From contig DBGO01000010.1 in NCBI GenBank assembly GCA_002295925.1, positions 186,001-250,000 of the forward strand: DNA of 64,000 nt. The letters are read 5' to 3'. How positions within the stretch are numbered: position 1 is the first letter of the stretch; every line of letters begins with the position of its first letter. This document shows positions 54,459 through 62,359 of this stretch, piece by piece. Both the position numbers and the translations under genes were made by a program. Source of the stretch: Flavobacteriales bacterium UBA852. GTDB taxonomy: Bacteria > Bacteroidota > Bacteroidia > Flavobacteriales_E > Vicingaceae. Below the pieces are notes generated by a model. That model worked only from the letters and a program-made list of their open reading frames with translations, did no database searches and was not told the origin of the DNA.

Positions 54459-55211
54459 TTGATAGAAGTAAAAAACATATCAAAATCATTTGGCGAAAAG
54501 CACGTTTTAAAGAACATTTCAGCATGCTTTGAGCGTGGAAAAACCAACCTTATTATTGGCGCCAGCGGACAAGGAAAATCTGTGCTTACCAAATGTATTG
54601 TAGGATTGCTCGAACCCGATGAAGGAGAAATAATTTACGATGGGCGAAACTTTACCAAAATGCCATTTAAAGAACGGAAAGAAATTCGCAAAGAAATAGG
54701 CATGCTTTTTCAAAGCAGTGCTTTGTTCGATTCATTAACCGTAGAAGAAAATGTAAAGTTTCCGCTTGCCATGCATACCAATATGAATGAAGATGAAATG
54801 CTCGAGCGTGTAAACTTTTGTCTCAACAGAGTAAACCTGTCCGGAGTCAACCATCTTTACCCTGCCGAAATAAGCGGCGGTATGCAAAAACGTGTGGGAA
54901 TTGCCCGTGCCATTGCTTTAAATCCCAAATATTTGTTTTGCGATGAGCCCAATTCCGGACTTGACCCACAAACATCAATAGTTATTGATAATTTGATTAA
55001 AGAAATTACCGAAGAATTTGACATGACTACCATTGTCATTACGCACGATATGAACTCGGTAATGGAAATTGGAGAAAAAATATTTTTCATTTATCAAGGT
55101 CAAAAATGGTGGGAAGGCGATAAAACCACCATTCTTCATTCTGATAATAAAGAGTTGAACGATTTTGTTTTTGCCTCTGCCATTATGCGCAATATGAAAG
55201 ACAAATGCTAA
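54459..55211 (+). CDS. mlaF: MlaF-like ABC transporter ATP-binding protein
   Basis: A 250-residue ATPase with Walker A GASGQGKSVL near 36-45, Q loop LFQSSALFDSLTVEENV (characteristic of the Mla/Ttg2A branch), signature ISGGMQKRVGIARA, Walker B YLFCDEPNSGLDP and switch His in VITHDMNSV. It energises the MlaE-like permease. The start is TTG at 54459, one base after the permease stop, directly before the conserved IEVKNISKSFGEK. The gene pair closes with no clear hairpin. Confidence 0.92.
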   Translation: MIEVKNISKSFGEKHVLKNISACFERGKTNLIIGASGQGKSVLTKCIVGLLEPDEGEIIYDGRNFTKMPFKERKEIRKEIGMLFQSSALFDSLTVEENVKFPLAMHTNMNEDEMLERVNFCLNRVNLSGVNHLYPAEISGGMQKRVGIARAIALNPKYLFCDEPNSGLDPQTSIVIDNLIKEITEEFDMTTIVITHDMNSVMEIGEKIFFIYQGQKWWEGDKTTILHSDNKELNDFVFASAIMRNMKDKC

Positions 55212-55464
55212 TCAGTATTTACTTTCAAATATGTTACCACAATCTACACTTTTAATCATTCCTCTTTTTATACAAAAAGCAACCTTATTTTACGACAAAT
55301 TAAGCTGTATTGCTGAGTAGTTACAAACTACACTACGTAAAACTGCGTAAGTGAATAAATCCATTTTTTGGAAACATTCTTTTTTTGGGAAAATTTTTCT
55401 ATAAATTGGTTCAAGAGAAAAACAAAAGAAACCCATTTCAACTAACATTAAAACAACTTACATT
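55212..55464. other. Intergenic leader of the signalling operon
   Basis: This 253-base AT-rich gap precedes the sigma-54 activator gene. It holds a short inverted repeat TAGTT-ACA-AACTA near 55319-55331 and two spaced GTAA motifs (CTACGTAA, CTGCGTAA) just after it, which might be protein-binding sites. I found neither a TAnnTTTG box nor a convincing sigma-54 GG-N10-GC promoter. Confidence 0.3.
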
Positions 55465-56820
55465 ATGAGTAACCAATTTAAAATTTTCATTGTCGAAGAC
55501 GATAACTGGTACAGCGAAATATTGGCTTACCACTTGGGCTTAAACCCCGACTATGAAATTTACCAATTTAACACCGGTACAGAATGTTTAAATAATTTAC
55601 ACAAAAAACCCAATGTCATTACGCTCGATTATTCCCTTCCGGACATTAATGGAGACGAAATGCTTAAACGCATCAAAAAAGAAAGTCCTGAAACCGAAGT
55701 TGTAATAATTTCGGGGCAAGAAGATGTAAAAACAGCAGTAAAATTACTTAAACAAGGAGCCTATGATTATATAGTAAAAGATGAAGATACAAAAGAACGC
55801 ATTTGGAAAACTATTTCTAATCTTAAAGAGCATACCGGCTTAAAACAAGAATTACAACAATTAAAAGAACAAATCACACAAAAATATGATTTTTCAAAAA
55901 GCATCATCGGCCAATCGGCGCCCATGCAACGCGTATATAAATTGATGCAAAAAGCAGCCAAAACAAACATAACGGTTTCAGTAACCGGCGAAACAGGAAC
56001 AGGTAAAGAGCTGGTGGCAAAGGCCATACATTTTAATTCTGCCCGTAAAAAACAACCTTTTGTGGCAGTTAATGTTGCTGCAATTCCTTCCGAATTGATA
56101 GAAAGCGAATTATTTGGGCACGAAACAGGAGCTTTTACAGGAGCCCACTCACGAAGAATAGGAAAATTTGAAGAAGCACATAAAGGCACGCTTTTTTTGG
56201 ACGAAATAGGCGAGATGGACCTCAATATTCAGGCAAAACTTTTACGTGCATTGCAAGAACGGGAAATTGTTCGCATTGGCGGAAATGAAAAAGTTAAAAC
56301 AGATGTAAGAATAATTGTTGCCACACACAAAAACCTTTTGGAAGAAGTGCACAAAGGCAACTTTAGAGAAGATTTATATTATCGGTTATTGGGACTATCC
56401 ATTGAATTGCCGCCGCTTCGCGAGAGAGGAAACGACCTGTTAATATTAGCCAAACATTTTGTCGATTCTTTTTGCAAAGAAAATAAAATGCCCCAAAAAA
56501 CCATCTCTAACGAAGCCAAAGTAAAACTTTGCTCCTACCCTTTCCCGGGAAATGTAAGGGAACTTAAAGCCGTAATGGAATTAGCCGTAGTAATGGCTGA
56601 TGATGACATCATTTACGACACCGACATTACATTTAATCAATCGGCAAGTCAAGCCGATTTTTTAAAACAAGAAATGTCTCTTCGAGATTACACCCGAAAA
56701 ATTATCAATTATTATTTGGAAAAATACAATCACGATATTGTAACCGTTGCCAAAAAGCTCGACATTGGTAAATCAACTATTTACAGAATGATTAAAAACG
56801 GCGAACTTAAAGTTGCCTAA
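55465..56820 (+). CDS. NtrC-family sigma-54-dependent response regulator
   Basis: The 451-residue activator has a receiver domain with phosphoacceptor Asp55 (ITLDYSLPDING), then an AAA+ sigma-54 interaction domain. This has Walker A GETGTGKELV, the sigma-54-contacting GAFTGA loop in HETGAFTGAHSRRIGKFEEA, Walker B GTLFLDEIGEMD and an R-finger region. A Fis-type helix-turn-helix follows (VAKKLDIGKSTIYRMIKNGE). It should oligomerise on phosphorylation and drive sigma-54 promoters. The kinase gene follows at once (16 bases), making a likely cognate pair. Confidence 0.94.
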   Translation: MSNQFKIFIVEDDNWYSEILAYHLGLNPDYEIYQFNTGTECLNNLHKKPNVITLDYSLPDINGDEMLKRIKKESPETEVVIISGQEDVKTAVKLLKQGAYDYIVKDEDTKERIWKTISNLKEHTGLKQELQQLKEQITQKYDFSKSIIGQSAPMQRVYKLMQKAAKTNITVSVTGETGTGKELVAKAIHFNSARKKQPFVAVNVAAIPSELIESELFGHETGAFTGAHSRRIGKFEEAHKGTLFLDEIGEMDLNIQAKLLRALQEREIVRIGGNEKVKTDVRIIVATHKNLLEEVHKGNFREDLYYRLLGLSIELPPLRERGNDLLILAKHFVDSFCKENKMPQKTISNEAKVKLCSYPFPGNVRELKAVMELAVVMADDDIIYDTDITFNQSASQADFLKQEMSLRDYTRKIINYYLEKYNHDIVTVAKKLDIGKSTIYRMIKNGELKVA

Positions 56821-56836
56821 TAAAACTACTGCTACA

Positions 56837-59410
56837 ATGAAAAAACAAGTCAACGAATACATAAAAAAACACTTTAAAAATCTTACCGAACAACCGAAAA
56901 ATGTTCAAGATTTTGTTGAGGATGTTTCTCAATTGGTAGATAGTGCTGTTGTTCAGCAAACTAATTATGAGAAAAAAGAAAAAGAAATAAGTGACAAGCT
57001 CAAGAATCAACTGGTAACACAACACATTATTAACCAACTGTTAGAGCTTTCTTATAAAGAAATAAAATTAGAAGAAATGCTCCGAAAGGCATTGGAAATC
57101 ATTTTTGAACTCCCATTTGCTAATCTGTTGCCCAAAGGCGGTATATTTTTAACCCAGCCCAATAAAAAAGAGTTAAAATTAATTGCCGAAAAAAATTTGG
57201 GTGAAGCCTTACTTAATATTTGCGGAAAATCAACTCTTCCATTTGGGGAATGCCTTTGTGGATTGGCAGCTCAAAAGCAAGAAATAATATTTAAATCGTG
57301 TGTTGACAAAGACCATACTGTTAAACCCGAAGGAATGACACCTCACGGTCATTACAATGTCCCCATTCTTTCTAATAGCAAAACACTTGGCGTAATCGTT
57401 TTATATCTCCCACACGGCTATAAGAAAAAAGATTATGAGATAGAAACTTTAGAATCTATTGCCAGGACCTTAGCGCTGATCATAAACAAATTTCAAACCG
57501 AAGAAGAACGAAAAATAGCTCAACAACGCTACGAAGATTTATTCGAAAATGCCACCGACCTTATTCAAAGCATCGATAAAAACGGAAATTTTGTTTATGT
57601 AAATAAAGCTTGGAAAGAAAAACTCGGTTACAACGACGAAGAGTTGAAACAATTAAACTTTATAGATATTATCCATCCGTCGCAACAAATGCATTGCATG
57701 GAACTTTTCAAGGAAGTAACCCAATGCGAAAGAAAATTGCTTGTTCAAACCATTTTTGTAGCCAAAAACGGCAAAAAAATATACGTAGAAGGAAATGTCA
57801 GTTGTAAAATATCGGATGATGAAATTTACACCCGAGGAATTTTTCGTGATGTTACCCAACAAATAAAAGCACAAGAAAAACTTAAAGAGAGCGAACAACA
57901 ATACCGGAATTTAATAGAATCCGCCAACGATATTATTTATCAATCTGACCATAAAGGCATTTTTACCTATATAAATGCAAAAACAAAACAACTGACAGGA
58001 TACGAACCTGAAGAATTGAAAGGTAAACACTTCACATTTTTAGTTACAGAAGAGTACAAAGAAAAAATCAAAGCATTTTACTTCGACCAATTTAAATATC
58101 GCTTGCCTTCATCCTATTGCGAATTTCCGATAAAAACCAAAGACGGTAAAATAAAATGGATAGGTCAAAATGTACAATTGGTTCAAACCGAAGGAAAAAA
58201 AATAAAAGAATTTACAGCAATAGCTCGAGACATTACCAAGAACAAGCAAATTGAAAAAGAACTCATTGAAGCGCGCAATAAAGCCGAAGAATCGGCCCGT
58301 GCCAAAGAAATGTTTTTGGCCAATATGAGTCACGAAATACGTACCCCAATGAACGCCATAATGGGAATGGCTAATCTATTAAAAAATACACCGCTCAACA
58401 AAAAACAAACCGAATACCTCGATGCCATTATTACTTCAGCTGATAATCTGTTGGTTATTATAAACGATATATTGGATATAACCAAAATAGAATCTGGAAA
58501 GTTGAGTTTGGAAGAAATAGATTTTGATGTACGAACATTGGTGAAAAATATTTACAAATCGGTTTATTACAAAGCAGAAGAAAAAGGATTATTGTTTGAA
58601 TATAAAATTGACGAGAATATTCCACAATACCTGGTAGGCGACCCTGTGCGTATCAATCAAGTATTGTTTAACCTTATTGGAAATGCCGTAAAATTTACCC
58701 TGAAAGGAAGTGTAAAATTAACGGTTTCATTAAAAAAGAAAAACAACAAAAAAGCAACACTGGTTTTTGATATAACCGACACCGGCATAGGTATTGACGA
58801 AGATAAAATAGACACCATATTTGAAACGTTTAAGCAAGAAGACGAAAGCACAACACGTAAATTTGGCGGTACAGGATTGGGCTTAAGCATCAGCAAAAGT
58901 TTGGTAGAATTATTTGGCGGCAAACTGAATGTAAAAAGCAAAAAAAATGTGGGAACAACCTTTTGGTTCGAGATTACTTTACCCGTTGGAACGGGAGAAA
59001 ATATCAGAACAAAGTCCGATATAAAAATAAATACCAATCCGCTCAAAGGCAAAAAAGTATTATTGGTAGAAGACCACGAAATAAACCGCTTTTTGGCCAC
59101 CACTATATTACAACAATGGAACATTGATGTAGATATTGCCGAAAACGGAGTAATTGCCGTAGATAAGGTAAAAGAGAACACCTACGACGCTATTTTAATG
59201 GATATGCAAATGCCCGAAATGGGCGGTATTGAAGCCACTAAAATTATACGAAATATACTCAATTCAAACGTTCCTATTATTGCACTTACTGCCAATGCCG
59301 TAAAAGGCGATGCCGAAAAATGTATAGAAGCAGGTATGAACGATTATCTCTCTAAACCTTTTGAACCTTCTGATTTATTCAATAAATTATTAAATCAAAT
59401 TAAACAGTAA
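56837..59410 (+). CDS. Cytoplasmic hybrid histidine kinase (GAF-PAS-PAS-HK-REC)
   Basis: This 857-residue kinase has no membrane helix. In order it has an N-terminal helix, a GAF domain (about 55-235, with CGKSTLPFGECLCGLAA), two PAS domains (ATDLIQSIDKNGNFVYVNKA; SANDIIYQSDHKGIFTYINA), and HisKA with MSHEIRTPMNAIMGMANLL. An HATPase (LIGNAVKFT, DTGIGID, GGTGLGLSIS) and a C-terminal receiver (VLLVEDHEINRFLATT; acceptor Asp in AILMDMQMPEMGG) follow. I use the ATG at 56837, since the TTG at 56813 lies inside the regulator gene. Its Cys-containing GAF could sense redox or a ligand; unproven. Confidence 0.92.
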   Translation: MKKQVNEYIKKHFKNLTEQPKNVQDFVEDVSQLVDSAVVQQTNYEKKEKEISDKLKNQLVTQHIINQLLELSYKEIKLEEMLRKALEIIFELPFANLLPKGGIFLTQPNKKELKLIAEKNLGEALLNICGKSTLPFGECLCGLAAQKQEIIFKSCVDKDHTVKPEGMTPHGHYNVPILSNSKTLGVIVLYLPHGYKKKDYEIETLESIARTLALIINKFQTEEERKIAQQRYEDLFENATDLIQSIDKNGNFVYVNKAWKEKLGYNDEELKQLNFIDIIHPSQQMHCMELFKEVTQCERKLLVQTIFVAKNGKKIYVEGNVSCKISDDEIYTRGIFRDVTQQIKAQEKLKESEQQYRNLIESANDIIYQSDHKGIFTYINAKTKQLTGYEPEELKGKHFTFLVTEEYKEKIKAFYFDQFKYRLPSSYCEFPIKTKDGKIKWIGQNVQLVQTEGKKIKEFTAIARDITKNKQIEKELIEARNKAEESARAKEMFLANMSHEIRTPMNAIMGMANLLKNTPLNKKQTEYLDAIITSADNLLVIINDILDITKIESGKLSLEEIDFDVRTLVKNIYKSVYYKAEEKGLLFEYKIDENIPQYLVGDPVRINQVLFNLIGNAVKFTLKGSVKLTVSLKKKNNKKATLVFDITDTGIGIDEDKIDTIFETFKQEDESTTRKFGGTGLGLSISKSLVELFGGKLNVKSKKNVGTTFWFEITLPVGTGENIRTKSDIKINTNPLKGKKVLLVEDHEINRFLATTILQQWNIDVDIAENGVIAVDKVKENTYDAILMDMQMPEMGGIEATKIIRNILNSNVPIIALTANAVKGDAEKCIEAGMNDYLSKPFEPSDLFNKLLNQIKQ

Positions 59411-59412
59411 CA

Positions 59413-61821
59413 GTGCGAAAACTATCACTCATATTATGTATTGTATCTATCCTGAGCGGATTTAGTTTGTTGGGGCAAACAACCGTTTCGGAAAAGAAAT
59501 TGCGAAAAACAGCCGATGAATATTTTTCTTATGGTGCCTATCACAAAGCATTGCCTTTATATAAAGAATTAGTAAAAGCCAATCGTGACAATCCTTATCT
59601 AAACTACAACATTGGCGTTTGTTATTTTGAATATGAAAAAAATTATCGCGAAGCTTTATTTTATTTTCAATTGGCTAAACAATTTGCCGGCGACAAACCA
59701 CCTGTTGAATTGTATTATTATTTGGCAAAATCGTTTCACTTAAAGAAGAATTGGGACGAAGCCATTGATAATTATCAAAAATACATCAGCTTATTAAATA
59801 AAAAAGAAGAAGAACTCAAACACGAGGTAGAACATCGAATTGAAATGTGCCAAAACGGCAAAAAGATTTGTGCCTCAGAAAATACGCTGTATAAAATCGA
59901 CAGCATTCCGCAAATAAACAGTGAGTTTGGCGACTATGCGCCTTTAATTTCTGCAGATGAATCGATGATGATTCTTACCTCCAGAAGAAAAAACAAAAAT
60001 TCAGCTTATTTAGATTTTGACGGGATGCCTTTTGAAGATATGTATATCACGCATCTCAACAAAAACAATCAATGGAATACACCGCAACCCATTAACAGCT
60101 TAAACACCGAAAAACACGATGCTTGCGTTACGCTTTCTGCCGACGGACAATACCTATATTATTATCATTCCGATAGAACAAAAGGCGACATTTACAAAGT
60201 TCAATTTTTGGGTAAAAATTGGGGCTCGCCCGAAAAAATCAACAAGAACATCAACTCTAAATACCAAGAAAACAGCTTGACCATTACGCCCGATGGGACT
60301 ACTATCTATTTTGTAAGCAACAGAAAAGGCGGGGTTGGCGAAAAAGATATTTACGAAATCCATTTGTTGGAAGACAGTACTTGGAGTGAACCGGTAAACT
60401 TAGGCAACACCATCAACACACCGTACAACGAAGATGCGCCTTTTATTCACCCCGACGGGAAAACCCTCTATTTCAGTTCGCAAGGGCACAACAGCATTGG
60501 CGGTTACGACATTTTTAAATCGGTAAAGCAACCCGACGGCACGTGGAGTAAACCCGAAAATTTAGGTTGTCCGCTCAACACACCAAACGATGATATTCAC
60601 TTTATAATATCAGCAAACGGAAAGCACGCTTATTATGCTTCATCGGGGCACAAAGATTTTGGCAGAGAAGACATCTACAAAGTTACCATTGAAGAAGCAA
60701 ACATTCCGCTGACAATGATTCGCGGAACAATTCTCTGCGCCGACTCGCTTAAACCTTTGAAAGTAAACATTAAAGTGCGAGATGTAGAAACCAATACATT
60801 TATCAAATACGTGTATAAACCCAATCCGCAAACAGGTAAGTATTTAATTATCCTTCCGCCCGGAAAAAATTACGAAATGATTGTTACGGCAAAAAATTAC
60901 ATTCCTTACAAATTCAATGTATTTATTCCCAATCAAAAAGAATTTTACGAGCTCTACCAAACCATTTACTTAAAAGCAATTAAAACACCTTCGGGACAAA
61001 TAGGTCAAGGATTTAGCGTTGACAATACTTTCTTCGACAACAGCGGGATGCTAATCAACATTGACCAACAAATTGAAAAAGAAAAGCAACGTCAAGCGCA
61101 ACTGCAAAACTTGCTGAACGAAATTATTATGAAAACCGACTCATTGGCTTTAAATGATTTGGACAATGTAATAGAAGAAAATTTTGAGGAAGAAAAACTA
61201 AAAACCATCGGCATCGATTCCACATTTGAATCTTTACTCAATTTGGTTGATGCTGTTATAGAAAACACCGATTCATTGGCACTCAAAAACATCGACAACC
61301 TTATAGAACGCGGCTTTTATACTTTTGCCGAAAAAAATGTTTATTTTTATGACAAGAGCAACCTTAAAGATACGCTTTCGGTATCTGTGGCAAACATACA
61401 CGCTTACCAACCGGTGAATTATACCGACACTGCCTTAAATTTTGGTATTGGCGAGTCGAATTTACTTGACACACTTACCCAATCAAATTCAAAAAAATCA
61501 AGGATTGATTCACTGAATTTATACTTTGAAACCGGAAAATATACACTAACCAATCAACACCTTCAATTACTGCAAGAATACATTCAACTGATAAAACAAT
61601 ATCCGCAGCTTGAATTAAAAATTGTGAGCTACACCGACGGGCAGGGAAGTGAGGCAAATAATAAAGCATTATCGGAAAAAAGAGCTCAAAGCGTGCTGAA
61701 TGCTTTATCAAACGCAAAGTTGAATAATAAAATTACTGTGGAGCCAAAAGGTGAAGCATTGGCAAAAGATAATCGCCCGAATAAAAATTTACGAAGAGTG
61801 ACAATTATACTAATGAAATAA
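59413..61821 (+). CDS. PorE-like TPR / PD40 propeller / CarboxypepD / OmpA-C envelope protein
   Basis: An 802-residue exported protein: signal peptide (LILCIVSILSGFSLLGQ), TPR repeats (about 30-140: YGAYHKALPLYKELV, KNWDEAIDNYQKYI), and PD40/WD40-like propeller repeats (DACVTLSADGQYLYYYHS, ENSLTITPDGTTIYFVSN, FIHPDGKTLYFSSQG). A CarboxypepD_reg-like domain, a segment with a 44-residue tandem repeat, and a C-terminal OmpA-like peptidoglycan-binding domain (SYTDGQGSEANNKALSEKRA) follow. This order is that of PorE, a T9SS-linked protein, though no lipobox Cys is seen. The start is GTG, 2 bases after the kinase. Confidence 0.85.
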   Translation: MRKLSLILCIVSILSGFSLLGQTTVSEKKLRKTADEYFSYGAYHKALPLYKELVKANRDNPYLNYNIGVCYFEYEKNYREALFYFQLAKQFAGDKPPVELYYYLAKSFHLKKNWDEAIDNYQKYISLLNKKEEELKHEVEHRIEMCQNGKKICASENTLYKIDSIPQINSEFGDYAPLISADESMMILTSRRKNKNSAYLDFDGMPFEDMYITHLNKNNQWNTPQPINSLNTEKHDACVTLSADGQYLYYYHSDRTKGDIYKVQFLGKNWGSPEKINKNINSKYQENSLTITPDGTTIYFVSNRKGGVGEKDIYEIHLLEDSTWSEPVNLGNTINTPYNEDAPFIHPDGKTLYFSSQGHNSIGGYDIFKSVKQPDGTWSKPENLGCPLNTPNDDIHFIISANGKHAYYASSGHKDFGREDIYKVTIEEANIPLTMIRGTILCADSLKPLKVNIKVRDVETNTFIKYVYKPNPQTGKYLIILPPGKNYEMIVTAKNYIPYKFNVFIPNQKEFYELYQTIYLKAIKTPSGQIGQGFSVDNTFFDNSGMLINIDQQIEKEKQRQAQLQNLLNEIIMKTDSLALNDLDNVIEENFEEEKLKTIGIDSTFESLLNLVDAVIENTDSLALKNIDNLIERGFYTFAEKNVYFYDKSNLKDTLSVSVANIHAYQPVNYTDTALNFGIGESNLLDTLTQSNSKKSRIDSLNLYFETGKYTLTNQHLQLLQEYIQLIKQYPQLELKIVSYTDGQGSEANNKALSEKRAQSVLNALSNAKLNNKITVEPKGEALAKDNRPNKNLRRVTIILMK

Positions 61822-61822
61822 A

Positions 61823-62356
61823 ATGAAGTTACGAATATTACCATATTGTTTAGCCCTGTTTATCTACCTCTTACCGGGAGTTCACGAAAAAGCCCAAGCG
61901 CAAAAATTCTCGGATGATGAGATAAAAACAGCTTTTATTTACAATTTTTTGAAATTTACCAAATGGGAACAAACACCTAACCCAATAAAAATCGGTATTG
62001 TAGGCAATGGTAATTTGGCTCAAACAATCATTGCCAATTTGGGCAATCAAAAAGTAGGCACATCAACCCTTGACTTTCTATTTGTATCCGACAGCACACA
62101 ACTCAAAAATTACGATGTTATTATTTACATAAACGAACGTAATGGTATTACGCCCGAACTGATAAAACATTACACAAGCGGGAAACCTGTTTTGTCTATC
62201 GGAGTAACCGAAGATTTCGTTCAAAAAGGAGGAATTATTTCAATAGTGAAAAATCAAGCCAATCAAAAGAAAATATTTGTCAATCTTAAAAATTTACAAG
62301 CAAGTAAAATAACCATCAGTTCTAAATTGCTCAGTTTGGCACAAATAATTAAATAG
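61823..62356 (+). CDS. YfiR-family (DUF4154) periplasmic protein
   Basis: The 177-residue protein has a signal peptide (MKLRILPYCLALFIYLLPGV, continuing to AQA) and the YfiR family start DDEIKTAFIYNFLKFTKWEQ. It continues with IKIGIVGNGNLAQTI, VIIYINER and GKPVLSIGVTEDFVQKGGII. In Pseudomonas, YfiR is a periplasmic inhibitor of the diguanylate cyclase YfiN. Here the downstream neighbour (3 bases away) is a hybrid kinase with a YfiN-like periplasmic sensor, so it probably modulates that kinase. It starts one base after the PorE-like gene. Confidence 0.9.
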   Translation: MKLRILPYCLALFIYLLPGVHEKAQAQKFSDDEIKTAFIYNFLKFTKWEQTPNPIKIGIVGNGNLAQTIIANLGNQKVGTSTLDFLFVSDSTQLKNYDVIIYINERNGITPELIKHYTSGKPVLSIGVTEDFVQKGGIISIVKNQANQKKIFVNLKNLQASKITISSKLLSLAQIIK

Positions 62357-62359
62357 CAA

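Noticed and set aside
55212..55464. Sigma-54 promoter ahead of the NtrC-type regulator
   Set aside because: No GG-N10-GC with conserved context was found; the GG pairs present lack a GC at the right distance.
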